64,000 nucleotides of DNA from Alteromonas sp. KUL49 (GTDB lineage: Bacteria > Pseudomonadota > Gammaproteobacteria > Enterobacterales > Alteromonadaceae): assembly GCF_006538345.1 (NCBI RefSeq), contig NZ_BJKL01000003.1, positions 248,001-312,000 on the forward strand, in the 5' to 3' direction. Made by a program: the position numbers and the translations under genes. Below the pieces are notes generated by a model that was given only the letters and a program-made list of their open reading frames with translations, searched no databases and was not told the origin of the DNA. Positions 7,199 to 16,183 of this stretch are shown one piece after another (within the stretch, counting starts at the first letter, position 1; every line of letters starts with the position of its first letter).

Positions 7199-10111
7199 AT
7201 GTATAAAAAAACAAAATTATCAAATGCGGTAAAATACGCATTGGTAGTAGGCACTGCGCTCGGTATGACATTTAATGCCAATGCGCAAGAAAACACGACA
7301 GAAGAAGAACAAGTTGAAAGGATTGCAGTAACCGGTTCACGCATTAAATCAGCAGAACTCGCCTCAGCATCACCGCTCCAAATACTAGACGCAAGTGACA
7401 TTCAAGCATCTGGTGTTGCGAACATCCAAGATATACTTCTAGAAAATCCAGCGTTTGGTACACCAGCGATTAGCCGTACAAACTCAAACTTTTCTACAGC
7501 AAGTGCTGGTGTATCAACTATCGACTTACGAGACTTGGGTACTGCGCGTACCTTGGTACTGGTCAATGGCCGCCGGTTTGTGTCTGGTGTTCCTGGTAGC
7601 TCTGCGGTTGACTTAAATACTATTCCAGCACAATTTATTGAGCGTATTGAAATTCTGACCGGTGGCGCGTCTGCGGTATACGGTTCTGACGCTGTTGCTG
7701 GTGTTGTTAACATCGTAATGAAAGACAACTTTGAAGGTATTGAGTTTAATGCACAATTAGGTCAATCAGGTGAGGGTGATGCTGACGAGCGTCAGTTCGC
7801 CATGACCATGGGCGCAGAAAGTGCTGATGGAAAAGGTACCATCATGGCGCACATTTCATACACAGACCAAGGCGCTGTTTTTTCTAGAGATCGCAAGCGC
7901 TCTGATGTTGACCAATTATCAGGCATCTACTTTGAAGATGACCCGGTAGCGAATCCAGGTTCAATTTTTGAAGCAGTTCGCCCATTCTTCTCATCATTCC
8001 CACCGCAAGGTCGTTTTGATGCAGGAGATACGCGCTACACGTTTGATTCGAACAACAATCTTCAGGCGGGATTCTCTACCAACGGTAACGATACCATTGG
8101 GCCAGATGGTTTTAACCGATCTGCGCATCGTACTATTGCGATCCCAACTGAGCGTTATCTTATGGCGTTAAATGGTCGTTATGAATTAACAGACGACCAC
8201 GCATTTTTCTTCGAAGGTACATACTCAAACGGTTCGACCACTACTGAACTTGAGCCGTTCCCATTTGCATCAGACGATATCTATTCAGATGGTTTTGTTC
8301 CTCTCGAATTCATGGTTGGCGGCCAGTTAGTGGCTAACCCATTCGTACCAGATGCTATCTTAAATTCTGCGATTGACGAAAACGGCGATGGTGTCCGCGA
8401 TTTGTTCTTTGCTAAACGTCTGAGTGGCGTTGGCAACAGGGGTAACACTGCCGAGCGTGATACTTTCAGAATCTTAGCAGGTATGGAAGGTGAATTGTTC
8501 GATGGTTGGTACTATGACGTATTTTATACTTACGGCCAAACGAAAGAAGCTCAGGTTTCTAATGGTCTAGTAAACGTTCAAAACTTCCGTTATGCACTAG
8601 AAGCGGTGACCGACGTTGCAGACTTTGATAACGATGGTATTACCGACGAAGCGATTTGTATGGATGCCACTGCTCGCAGCTTTGGCTGTGTTCCCATCGA
8701 CATTTATGGTTTTGGTTCAATTTCAGAAGAGGCTGCTAGGTATGTAACCGCACCAGCGTTACTCTCTACGGAAGTTACGCAAGAAATCATTGGCGGTAAC
8801 ATCTCTGGTGAAGTTATGGAGTTACCTGCGGGTCCTCTGGGTGTTGCTGTTGGTTTTGAATATCGTGAAGAGTTCTCACGTAGTGAATTTGACGCATTAC
8901 AACAAGCAGGTCTTAACGCGGGTAATGCTATTCCAGCTACTGAAGGTGAATTCGACGTTACAGAATTCTACTTAGAAACCAATGTACCAGTGTTTGAAGG
9001 TTTCAATGTCAAGGCTGCGGTGCGTGCATCTGACTATTCAACAGTAGGTAGCACCTCGAGCTGGAACGTTGGTTTCGACTACGAGCTTAACGATGAAATT
9101 CGCTTCCGCGTGATTCAAGCGCAATCAACACGTGCGCCTAATATTGATGAATTGTTCCAGCCAGACAGTCAAACATTCCCTTCAGGTTTGATTGACCCTT
9201 GTACAAACGACGCAACAGCACGATGCTTAGCTGATGCAGGTGTTGCGGCAAACATCGCAACTAACGGCACATTTACACTTAACCAATCTGACATTCAAGG
9301 TATTAGTGGTTTTAACCGCGGTAATATCAATGTTAGTGAAGAGAAAGGTAAATCAACCACAGTGGGTGTTGTTTATACGCCTGAAAACATTACGTTCCTT
9401 GAAGATTTTGATTTCACGTTGGATTATTTTGATATTGAGATCGAAGACGCAATTGTATCAACACCTCGTCAGTTCATCCTAGATCAGTGTTATGACGGTG
9501 GCGATGAGTCATTCTGTGATTTTGTTACACGTCGTCCTACTGCAGTAGGTAACAACAGCGCTGGTTCAATCGAGTTTATCGATAGCGCGGTGACTAACAG
9601 TGGTGGTGTTACTCTTGAGGGTGTTGACTTAACCGTTAATTATCGTACTGAGGTTGGCGGTGGCGATCTAACTGCACGTTTGGCTTACACCTATCTCATC
9701 GACGGTGCGACTACGCCAACACCTGATGCTGCTGAAGATCCGTTCGTAGGTGAAATTGGTACGTCAGAACACAAGGCATTCTTCAACTTAGGTTACCGTT
9801 ACGACGATATGAACTTCGTTGCACGTATGACTTATATTGGTGCTGCTGACTTTGATGATCAATTCCTCTCTGGGTTTGGCATCGCACCGGGTGGTATTGG
9901 TGTGAGTTCAATCACCTATGTTGATTTGCAAGCGAGCTATCAGCTTAATGATGTTGTTGAAGTGTATGGCGGTATCGACAATGCATTCGACAAAGAGCCA
10001 CCAAGAATTCTTTCTGGTGTAGCGGGTAGTGACACGGGTACTGAAACTGACGCGGGTACTTACGATCCAATTGGTCGTGAATTCTACGTTGGTGTTCGTG
10101 CACGCTTCTAA
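7199..10111 (+). CDS. TonB-dependent outer membrane receptor
   Basis: This 970-residue protein starts with a signal peptide (cleavage near FNANAQ, residue 30). The plug domain follows (about 45-180), with VTGSRI, the stretch TLVLVNGRRFVSG and ERIEILTGGASAVYGSDAVAGVVNI. A long beta-barrel ends in the outer-membrane C-terminal signature REFYVGVRARF with terminal Phe. It imports a large or scarce substrate across the outer membrane with TonB energy. This Leu/Val-rich plug type with long extracellular loops is common in Alteromonadales carbohydrate or peptide receptors, but the substrate cannot be told. The start follows a good ribosome-binding site (GGGAG). A strong terminator follows at once, so the gene is monocistronic. 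Confidence 0.95.
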   Translation: MYKKTKLSNAVKYALVVGTALGMTFNANAQENTTEEEQVERIAVTGSRIKSAELASASPLQILDASDIQASGVANIQDILLENPAFGTPAISRTNSNFSTASAGVSTIDLRDLGTARTLVLVNGRRFVSGVPGSSAVDLNTIPAQFIERIEILTGGASAVYGSDAVAGVVNIVMKDNFEGIEFNAQLGQSGEGDADERQFAMTMGAESADGKGTIMAHISYTDQGAVFSRDRKRSDVDQLSGIYFEDDPVANPGSIFEAVRPFFSSFPPQGRFDAGDTRYTFDSNNNLQAGFSTNGNDTIGPDGFNRSAHRTIAIPTERYLMALNGRYELTDDHAFFFEGTYSNGSTTTELEPFPFASDDIYSDGFVPLEFMVGGQLVANPFVPDAILNSAIDENGDGVRDLFFAKRLSGVGNRGNTAERDTFRILAGMEGELFDGWYYDVFYTYGQTKEAQVSNGLVNVQNFRYALEAVTDVADFDNDGITDEAICMDATARSFGCVPIDIYGFGSISEEAARYVTAPALLSTEVTQEIIGGNISGEVMELPAGPLGVAVGFEYREEFSRSEFDALQQAGLNAGNAIPATEGEFDVTEFYLETNVPVFEGFNVKAAVRASDYSTVGSTSSWNVGFDYELNDEIRFRVIQAQSTRAPNIDELFQPDSQTFPSGLIDPCTNDATARCLADAGVAANIATNGTFTLNQSDIQGISGFNRGNINVSEEKGKSTTVGVVYTPENITFLEDFDFTLDYFDIEIEDAIVSTPRQFILDQCYDGGDESFCDFVTRRPTAVGNNSAGSIEFIDSAVTNSGGVTLEGVDLTVNYRTEVGGGDLTARLAYTYLIDGATTPTPDAAEDPFVGEIGTSEHKAFFNLGYRYDDMNFVARMTYIGAADFDDQFLSGFGIAPGGIGVSSITYVDLQASYQLNDVVEVYGGIDNAFDKEPPRILSGVAGSDTGTETDAGTYDPIGREFYVGVRARF

Positions 10112-10134
10112 TTGAAATAGTTAGATAATATTAG

Positions 10135-10163
10135 AAAAAGGTCAGCAACTGCTGGCCTTTTTT
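10135..10163 (+). terminator. Rho-independent terminator of the TonB receptor gene
   Basis: An 11-bp stem (AAAAGGTCAGC with GCTGGCCTTTT, one G-T pair) has an AACT loop and ends in a run of T. It lies 24 bp past the receptor stop codon. Confidence 0.85.
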
Positions 10164-10199
10164 GTTGGCTATTAACCTTTAGTCTTAGTTTTCCTCATT

Positions 10200-10362
10200 T
10201 TATCCCAGCTAGTGGTCAATTCGTCACTGTTGTGTAGCGCCCAATATTCAACAAGTTAAACTAATTACGTTGGATGAACTTCCAACAGAGTACACAACAT
10301 TGTAGACGTGTATTCAAACTGGACCTTTGGGCTGATGCACCCTAGCATCAGCCTCTTTTTTT
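10200..10362 (+). ncRNA. Candidate small RNA ending in an orphan terminator
   Basis: A stretch of about 160 bases carries no reading frame. It contains an internal hairpin (GTTGGA/TCCAAC) and ends in a textbook terminator that no upstream gene needs. The 5' end is not defined by any clear promoter, so the coordinates are approximate and the call is an inference from the orphan terminator only. Confidence 0.3.
10330..10362 (+). terminator. Orphan Rho-independent terminator
   Basis: GGCTGATGC and GCATCAGCC form a perfect 9-bp stem with a 6-base loop, followed by CT and seven T. The preceding gene already has its own terminator at 10135-10163. Confidence 0.8.
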
Positions 10363-10571
10363 ACGTCATCTCTGCTTTCTGAGCTAAAACGTCCACACAA
10401 CCTCACCAATAATATTCTCTTCAAGAACACATCCTGTGCAACTGGATATCAAAACGTAAAGGTTTGTTAATTCCTTGACTTAAATAATGATTAGGCCGAA
10501 TCTAAGTTATGTCGATTTTGCTGGACAACAATGCGATCGTGCATTGATGCATTCAAGGAAGTATGTAGTTT

Positions 10572-11564
10572 ATGGATAGTCAACATCTAGCTCAACAGCG
10601 TTGTGATCAAATTAACGCATTCAACAAGGAGTTAGAAACCTTAGAACGTGAGGGTGTGTTTATTTTATCAGAGAGTTCTCGGCAATCCGTCTCTGCACAC
10701 CATGAACAATTACTTCGAGATTTATCAGCGTCATTTGATATTGATAGCAACAATACTGCAAAACAGCTTTCCATTGGTATGAAAGTCGCTTCGTTGTTTG
10801 GAGCTATTGCACTATCAGCGAGTGTGTTTTTTCTTTTCTATCAGTATTGGGGGCTGTTGACTACGACCATACAAACCCTTGTGTTAGTTGCCTCTCCGTT
10901 GATTATGCTTGGAATAACGGCTATTTTCAGCAAACATGAAGACTCGGGATATTTTGCAAAAATCAGTGGGCTTCTCGCCGTATGTTGCTTCGTATTGAAT
11001 CTATCAATGTTCGGGAAAATATATAATCTCCCGTCGTCGCCAAATGCGTTTTTAATATGGTCCTTGTTTTCTTTGTTGCTCGGGTACAAAGTGAGATCGA
11101 GAGTACTATTAACCTTCGCTATTTTGTCGTTCGCTGCTTATTTGTCTGCGAGAATGGGAATGTGGTTCGGTATTTATTGGCTTTCATTTGGTGAACGGCC
11201 TGAGAACTTTTTCTTACCCGCATTACTTATATTTGCTTTGGGGCACCTCGTCCAAAAGCATTATGAAAACTTTGCGCCAGTATACAGGGCGTTCGGCTCG
11301 CTATTGTTGCTCATACCTGTACTTGTGCTCTCCCATTGGGCCAATGGCAGCTACTTACCATACTCAAGAGAATTCATAGAGGGGAGCTACCAATTAGCAG
11401 GGTTTGCTATCTCTGCAGGGCTCGTTTGGTATGGGGTCTACAGAAACTGGAACGAAAGTATCAACTTAGGCACAGTGTTTTTTATTGTTTTTTATATACC
11501 AAGTTTTACGAGTGGTGGTGGGATTGGTTCCCAAAATATCTATTCTTCCTGGTTATTGCGCTAA
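10572..11564 (+). CDS. DUF2157-like polytopic membrane protein (frameshifted near its 3' end)
   Basis: The first 75 residues are hydrophilic and helical, as in the N-terminal part of DUF2157-type proteins. Eight or so membrane segments follow. The family has no established function. After GTVFFIVF (nt about 11493) the frame runs into Gly/Ser-rich sequence and stops at 11564. One base over, the sequence continues as a normal ending (KFYEWWWDWFPKYLFF, then a last membrane helix) to 11644. A run of six T at 11488-11493 should have seven. The intact protein would be about 357 residues and would overlap the next gene by 8 bp, as expected for this gene pair. Confidence 0.75.
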   Translation: MDSQHLAQQRCDQINAFNKELETLEREGVFILSESSRQSVSAHHEQLLRDLSASFDIDSNNTAKQLSIGMKVASLFGAIALSASVFFLFYQYWGLLTTTIQTLVLVASPLIMLGITAIFSKHEDSGYFAKISGLLAVCCFVLNLSMFGKIYNLPSSPNAFLIWSLFSLLLGYKVRSRVLLTFAILSFAAYLSARMGMWFGIYWLSFGERPENFFLPALLIFALGHLVQKHYENFAPVYRAFGSLLLLIPVLVLSHWANGSYLPYSREFIEGSYQLAGFAISAGLVWYGVYRNWNESINLGTVFFIVFYIPSFTSGGGIGSQNIYSSWLLR

Positions 11565-11644
11565 CTTCTGTACTTCTACTGCTGATATTAAAACGCGTGA
11601 GAATGCAGTTGAAGCATAATGCAGTAGGAGTTAACCATGTTTGA
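11494..11644 (+). other. Displaced C-terminal segment of the DUF2157-like protein
   Basis: Read one frame over from the upstream gene, this segment encodes a Trp-rich amphipathic stretch (YEWWWDWFPKY) and a final hydrophobic helix (LFFLVIALTSVLLLLIL), then a basic tail. It has no start codon or ribosome-binding site of its own at a sensible place. It is best read as the true 3' end of the 10572 gene, separated by a one-base deletion in the T run at 11488-11493. Confidence 0.65.
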
Positions 11645-12455
11645 AAGATTGAAAACAAACGCATTTTTGATTTTGGCGGTACTTTTACTAATCGTAAATG
11701 GGTTCGTATTAGCTACCGTGGTGTCAAACAAACAAAGCGTATTGTCTGAACTCGTTTTGACTGAGCGAGAACTCACTCTGTCTTACAAAAAAAATGAAAA
11801 TTCGGGGAGGTTTCTTCGAATTAAATATCGAGCGCTTAACGATAATGTTGGTTTGTATGTAGGTTCATATAGCCGCTTGTTTCCTAAGTGGTTAACTGAA
11901 GAAAAACTGATCCAACTTGGTTTTGTAATCAATAACGAGGACACGGATGACACTTACATAGGCGTTTATGACAAAAAGGAAGTTTATATCGCTCTTGAAT
12001 ATGACGGAGAGGCCTATGTAAATATGTTATCCAATGTGGAAGCGTGGTACGAAGAGCAATTGTTAGAAGAGGAATCACCCTCAGATCGGGAACGCTTTGT
12101 TAGAAGGCTTGCTAAAGAACGAGACGAAGCGTCGAGATTATTTGTCATAGATGCTGAAACGTCTTTGGATGTACTGCTTTCTCGTTACGATGGTGCTGAA
12201 AACATCATGTATGCCAAAGCGATTGTCAGTGTTTCAAAACCACTTTATGGCGATAATCGCGGTCACGGCTTTGTCGGTTTTATTGAACAATTAGCCGTTG
12301 AAAACATTAATCTAGCCTTGCCTTATAGTCATACTCTAGGGCAACTTCCTTTACGCGAGTATGATCAGGTTAATCCGCCAAGGTATCGTGTTAGTGTAAG
12401 CGTTGGCAGCCAATTATCACCGTTTGTAACTGACGTTTCTTTGATGAGTGATTGA
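11637..12455 (+). CDS. Membrane-anchored protein, DUF4824-like
   Basis: This 272-residue protein has one N-terminal membrane helix (about residues 8-29) and a periplasmic remainder. The segment LTERELTLSYKKNENSGRFLRIKYR resembles the opening of DUF4824 proteins, which are often encoded next to DUF2157-type membrane proteins. The assignment is from memory of the family and is moderately sure. The start codon overlaps the restored end of the preceding frameshifted gene by 8 bp, indicating a two-gene operon. Function is unknown. Confidence 0.7.
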   Translation: MFERLKTNAFLILAVLLLIVNGFVLATVVSNKQSVLSELVLTERELTLSYKKNENSGRFLRIKYRALNDNVGLYVGSYSRLFPKWLTEEKLIQLGFVINNEDTDDTYIGVYDKKEVYIALEYDGEAYVNMLSNVEAWYEEQLLEEESPSDRERFVRRLAKERDEASRLFVIDAETSLDVLLSRYDGAENIMYAKAIVSVSKPLYGDNRGHGFVGFIEQLAVENINLALPYSHTLGQLPLREYDQVNPPRYRVSVSVGSQLSPFVTDVSLMSD

Positions 12456-12530
12456 GTAAACTGAGTTCAAGTATTCGCAATACCCAATCGGTCGGTTTAT
12501 TTGAACTGTATTATTCACTATAATCCAACC

Positions 12531-12929
12531 ATGAATATTAAACATACATCGGTTTCAATCCTTTTTTTGCTAACACTGCTCTTCTCACAAGTCAGCAGTT
12601 CGTTTGCATCGCCGATGATATCTTCTTCATCAGATGCTTCTTGTAACATGTCAATGGAACATCATGATGGTTCACATGGTTCCAATTCAGCAATGGCTAT
12701 GGGGCATAATAGTCAAGACGCCGATTGTTGTGATACTCATGATATGAGTAAATGTGCTGAAGGGCAGTGTGATTGTGTCGTACTGTCTTTCGTAGCCGCT
12801 ATTATCGATGACCACGTTCCTAAACAATCAACGGTTAACGCGACTAAAGCGCCATCCGAGTTGGCTTCATTCGTCTTATCCGCTTATTCCGCACCTCTCA
12901 TACGACCTCCAATACAGCTCGTTAAGTAA
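12531..12929 (+). CDS. Small secreted His/Cys-rich protein heading the first cus operon
   Basis: The ATG at 12531 gives a clean signal peptide (to about FASPM). An upstream TTG in the same frame at 12501 would place polar residues before it and is less likely. The mature part is rich in Met, His and Cys (CNMSMEHHDGSHG, then DCCD-x6-C-x3-QC-x-C) and ends in LIRPPIQLVK. The same Cys pattern and tail occur in the island protein at 52795-53229, which also precedes a cusCBA set. A role as a periplasmic Cu(I)/Ag(I) binder or a regulator of the efflux pump is inferred from composition and context. No known family is recognised with certainty. Confidence 0.8.
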   Translation: MNIKHTSVSILFLLTLLFSQVSSSFASPMISSSSDASCNMSMEHHDGSHGSNSAMAMGHNSQDADCCDTHDMSKCAEGQCDCVVLSFVAAIIDDHVPKQSTVNATKAPSELASFVLSAYSAPLIRPPIQLVK

Positions 12930-12935
12930 ATTACT

Positions 12936-12951
12936 GTTCGCCATAGCGAAC
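12936..12951. promoter_or_regulatory. Inverted repeat between the small metal-binding gene and cusC
   Basis: GTTCGC and GCGAAC flank CATA. This differs by one base from the perfect palindrome at 6746-6761. It lies 90 bp before cusC in a 112-bp gap, where it could act as an operator, an mRNA-processing hairpin or a dispersed repeat. Confidence 0.4.
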
Positions 12952-13041
12952 CAGTACTTCTATCTCCCCACGTAGAATGGGACAAAGCGCAGCCATCATG
13001 GTTTGTGACTACCAGCAATTCTTGTTTAAAGAGAACAATTA

Positions 13042-14508
13042 ATGAAAGTATTTCAAAGCGTACTTTTGCGACCTGTATTTATAGCAATGCCAGCAGTGGT
13101 AATTATTAGCTTGTCACTAGCAAGTATTAGAGATGTGAACGCATCGACAGTGTTGAGTCTAGACGGGGCTATCAGAATCGCCCAATCACAGGACAATTGG
13201 CTAGCGAAAAGTCATTTAGCGCAGGAGCAGCTTTCCATCCTCAGCGAGGGAGCGAGTGCATTACCTGACCCGACGTTGAATATTGGTATGTTGAACCTAC
13301 CTACGGACGGTTTTGCTTTGAACCAAGAACCTATGACACAGCTGAGAATAGGTGCCTCTCAACTATTTCCAAGGGGGAATACCCTAGCGTTACAGCAATC
13401 ACAATTACAAGAAACTGCAGATAAACAACCTATTATGCGGGCTGAAAGGCTTTCTAATATTGAACTGCAAACAACTCATCTTTGGCTAGACGCATACTTT
13501 AGCCAAGCAAGCTATGCCTTAGTAAAAGATGCTGAACCACTTTTTGATAAGCTTGTTGAAATAGTAAATGCGGAATATGTATCCTCTGTAGGCAAAGCAA
13601 GTCAGCAAGATTTAATTCGGGCCGAATTGGAACTTGTAAGACTTCAAGACAGACTTATTACCTTATCCACACAGCAGCAAACCGCATTAGCTAGACTGAG
13701 TCAGTTTTTGTTAACTCCACGTCAGTCTCATAGTGAAGTCTCAGAATTTGAATATTTTGATTCAGTTGGAGAGCTACCAAACCATCAGCTTAAACATATT
13801 AGTACGCAATTAGCGCAATTGAATGCCTCGCATTTTTTAGATCAACAAACGTTGTTTTCTTTGATAGAAAATCATCCATTAGTGATGGTGATAGAACAGC
13901 AAATTAACGCTGATAAAATCGGTGTTGAGATCGCAGAGCAAAACTACAAACCACAGTATGGCGTTAGTGCAAGCTATGCGCTTCGAGACAACGAACCAGA
14001 GGCTCAAGGAGGTGATAGCCGAGCTAACTTTTTATCTATCGGAATGACTATGTCGTTGCCGCTATTCTCAACCAAACGACAGGATTCGCAGGTAATGAAT
14101 AGTATTCATCAGGTAGAAATCACCAAGACAGAAAGACTATTACTTCTTCGTGAGCTTATGGCTGGCTTGCAAAGTAGCCTTCAACAATATCAAGGTTCAT
14201 CCCAACGACTAAACATGTATCAAGAGGTGATCTTGCCTCAAATGTCCCAACAATCTGAGGCGGCTCTCAAGGCTTATACCAATGACTTAGGTGATTTTGC
14301 TGAGGTAGTAAGAGCTAAGATCGCAGAATTAGATGCAAAGATAACAACATTTAAGATAGAGGTGGATCGGCGAAAAGCGCTGGCGGAGATTCAATATTTT
14401 TTAGCCACTTATGAATCAGACACAGATTCATCCTCCAATGCGCGTACCAATTCTACGCTTAATCTCACGAGTAAAAGCCCACGCTTTCAAGGGATGACTA
14501 ATGACTAA
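13042..14508 (+). CDS. cusC: CusC-like outer membrane efflux protein (TolC family)
   Basis: This 488-residue protein has an N-terminal signal region and two outer membrane efflux protein repeats with the usual long coiled helices. The stretch EGASALPDPTLNIGMLNLP near residue 70 is typical of TolC proteins of metal efflux RND pumps. It forms the outer membrane channel of the Cu(I)/Ag(I) pump with CusB and CusA. The stop overlaps the cusB start by 8 bp. The closest relative in this window is the island copy (51164-52648), alignable over the whole length. No lipobox is apparent, unlike E. coli CusC. Confidence 0.92.
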   Translation: MKVFQSVLLRPVFIAMPAVVIISLSLASIRDVNASTVLSLDGAIRIAQSQDNWLAKSHLAQEQLSILSEGASALPDPTLNIGMLNLPTDGFALNQEPMTQLRIGASQLFPRGNTLALQQSQLQETADKQPIMRAERLSNIELQTTHLWLDAYFSQASYALVKDAEPLFDKLVEIVNAEYVSSVGKASQQDLIRAELELVRLQDRLITLSTQQQTALARLSQFLLTPRQSHSEVSEFEYFDSVGELPNHQLKHISTQLAQLNASHFLDQQTLFSLIENHPLVMVIEQQINADKIGVEIAEQNYKPQYGVSASYALRDNEPEAQGGDSRANFLSIGMTMSLPLFSTKRQDSQVMNSIHQVEITKTERLLLLRELMAGLQSSLQQYQGSSQRLNMYQEVILPQMSQQSEAALKAYTNDLGDFAEVVRAKIAELDAKITTFKIEVDRRKALAEIQYFLATYESDTDSSSNARTNSTLNLTSKSPRFQGMTND

Positions 14509-16183
14509 ACAACAAAAAAACAATCGCTCATTTCCTGATTCTAGCAGGGTAACAACACTTTTCATTGGGGTAGCGATAGGACTCGTCGTTGCGATACTTG
14601 GCTACCTAATCCTTGTGCCATCCAATCACAATTCACAACATGTTGAGGCTGGAATAGACACGCCAAATAAACCCTTGTATTGGGTTGCGCCCATGGACCC
14701 TAATTTCAAACGAGACAAACCGGGTAAGTCTCCAATGGGCATGGATTTGGTTCCTGTGTATGAGAATAATAACGCCGAGATGTCACCCGGCACGGTTTCT
14801 ATTGACCCAGTAACCCAACAAAATCTTGGCGTAAAAACCACAGTTATTAAAGCATTAACGCCGAACAAAACCATCACGGCATTGGGCGAAGTACAATATG
14901 CACAAGATGAGATTGAGCACGTACACTCGCGGATCGCGGGTTGGATTGAGGTACTAAATGTACGCGCTAAAGGTGATTTTATCGAAAAAGGAACGCCCTT
15001 GTACTCGATTTACTCTCCAGAACTAGTCAATGCACAGGAAGAGTTGGTTATTGCTCTTAGACAGAATAACGCTACTTTAATTAACGCGGCAAAGCTCAGA
15101 CTTCGTTCTTTAGCGGTTCCTCAATCTCAAATACAAACCCTCGAATCCACAAGAAAAGTGTCTCACACTGTGACCTTCCTGGCACCGATTTCAGGTTATG
15201 TAAAAACACTGAATATTCAACAGGGTTTTTACGTAGAGCCAAGTGTCACTATGTTATCTATTGCTTCAATTAACAGAGTTTGGGTGATTGCTGATGTATT
15301 CCCTAATGATGCGACCATGTTGCACGTGGGACAAGAAGGAACAATTACAAGTGACCATTTACCAGGTCAAATCTTTGAAGCTCAGTTAGATTACCTGTAC
15401 CCAAAGTTAAATGAACTAACACGCACTACACAAGCTAGATTTGTAGTTCAAAACCGGCTCAGTCATTCAAGCCAAGTTCACATCGAGCAAATGCTAAAAC
15501 CCGGTATGTTTACCCAAATAGCGCTGTCTTATAGAGGTGAGAATGCCAATAGTGAAAACGGCACAGTTTTGGGTGTTCCAAAACAAGCTGTGATTAGAAG
15601 CGGTAAAAATGATCGAGTTGTATTGTCATTAGGTGAAGGGAAATTCAAATCCATTAATGTGCAATTGGGTCGAGATTTTGATCACTACTTTGAAGTGCTA
15701 GATGGTTTGGTTGAGGGGGATGAAATTGTCACTTCCGCTCAGTTTCTCATCGATTCGGAAAGTAGCATAACCTCTGACTTTAAGCGTATGGAAACCCCTG
15801 ATAGCACACCTTCTAGTGGACACGAACATCATATGTCGATGCAATCTCCTGTGAGCCAACAAACAGACGATGCTGATAGCACATTAGAAGAAAAAACGAG
15901 TGCTTGGACCGAAGCCACGATTAACAATGTAGACAAAGAACGACGCACGGTTAACCTATCACACGGTTACCTAGATGCATTCAATATGATGGGCATGACG
16001 ATGAATTTCAGTGTGTCTGAGCGCATTGACATCAATGAATTCAAAGTAGGGGCAAAGGCGCATGTTGAAATTGTTCGCGAAGACAGTGGCATGTTCCAAG
16101 TGAAAACACTTCACATTATGAGCGATGTCGAGACTGAGCCAAATCATCACCAGTATGATCATTCAATGGGAGATCAGCAATGA
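14501..16183 (+). CDS. cusB: CusB-like RND periplasmic adaptor with one CusF-like C-terminal domain
   Basis: This 560-residue protein has an N-terminal membrane anchor (about 20-42) and a heavy-metal-binding domain (58-88) with YWVAPMDPNFKRDKPGKSPM. Barrel-sandwich, hairpin and beta-barrel regions of the HlyD/CusB family follow (105-420). A CusF-like metal-binding domain lies near 465-545 (HGYLDAFNMMGMTMNF). The CusF Trp that caps copper in E. coli is Met here. The adaptor links CusA and CusC and delivers Cu(I)/Ag(I). The start has a ribosome-binding site (AAGGGA) inside the end of cusC, and the stop overlaps cusA by 4 bp. Confidence 0.93.
   Translation: MTKQQKNNRSFPDSSRVTTLFIGVAIGLVVAILGYLILVPSNHNSQHVEAGIDTPNKPLYWVAPMDPNFKRDKPGKSPMGMDLVPVYENNNAEMSPGTVSIDPVTQQNLGVKTTVIKALTPNKTITALGEVQYAQDEIEHVHSRIAGWIEVLNVRAKGDFIEKGTPLYSIYSPELVNAQEELVIALRQNNATLINAAKLRLRSLAVPQSQIQTLESTRKVSHTVTFLAPISGYVKTLNIQQGFYVEPSVTMLSIASINRVWVIADVFPNDATMLHVGQEGTITSDHLPGQIFEAQLDYLYPKLNELTRTTQARFVVQNRLSHSSQVHIEQMLKPGMFTQIALSYRGENANSENGTVLGVPKQAVIRSGKNDRVVLSLGEGKFKSINVQLGRDFDHYFEVLDGLVEGDEIVTSAQFLIDSESSITSDFKRMETPDSTPSSGHEHHMSMQSPVSQQTDDADSTLEEKTSAWTEATINNVDKERRTVNLSHGYLDAFNMMGMTMNFSVSERIDINEFKVGAKAHVEIVREDSGMFQVKTLHIMSDVETEPNHHQYDHSMGDQQ

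Larger units (their letters stand above)
10112..10571. other. 460-bp intergenic region with two terminators
   Basis: No protein gene is seen. The receptor terminator (10135-10163) is followed 170 bp later by a second, independent hairpin-plus-T-tract (10330-10362) with no gene between them. The intervening 165 bases also contain a smaller hairpin (GTTGGA ... TCCAAC near 10270). The rest, to 10571, should hold the promoter of the next gene. Confidence 0.6.
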
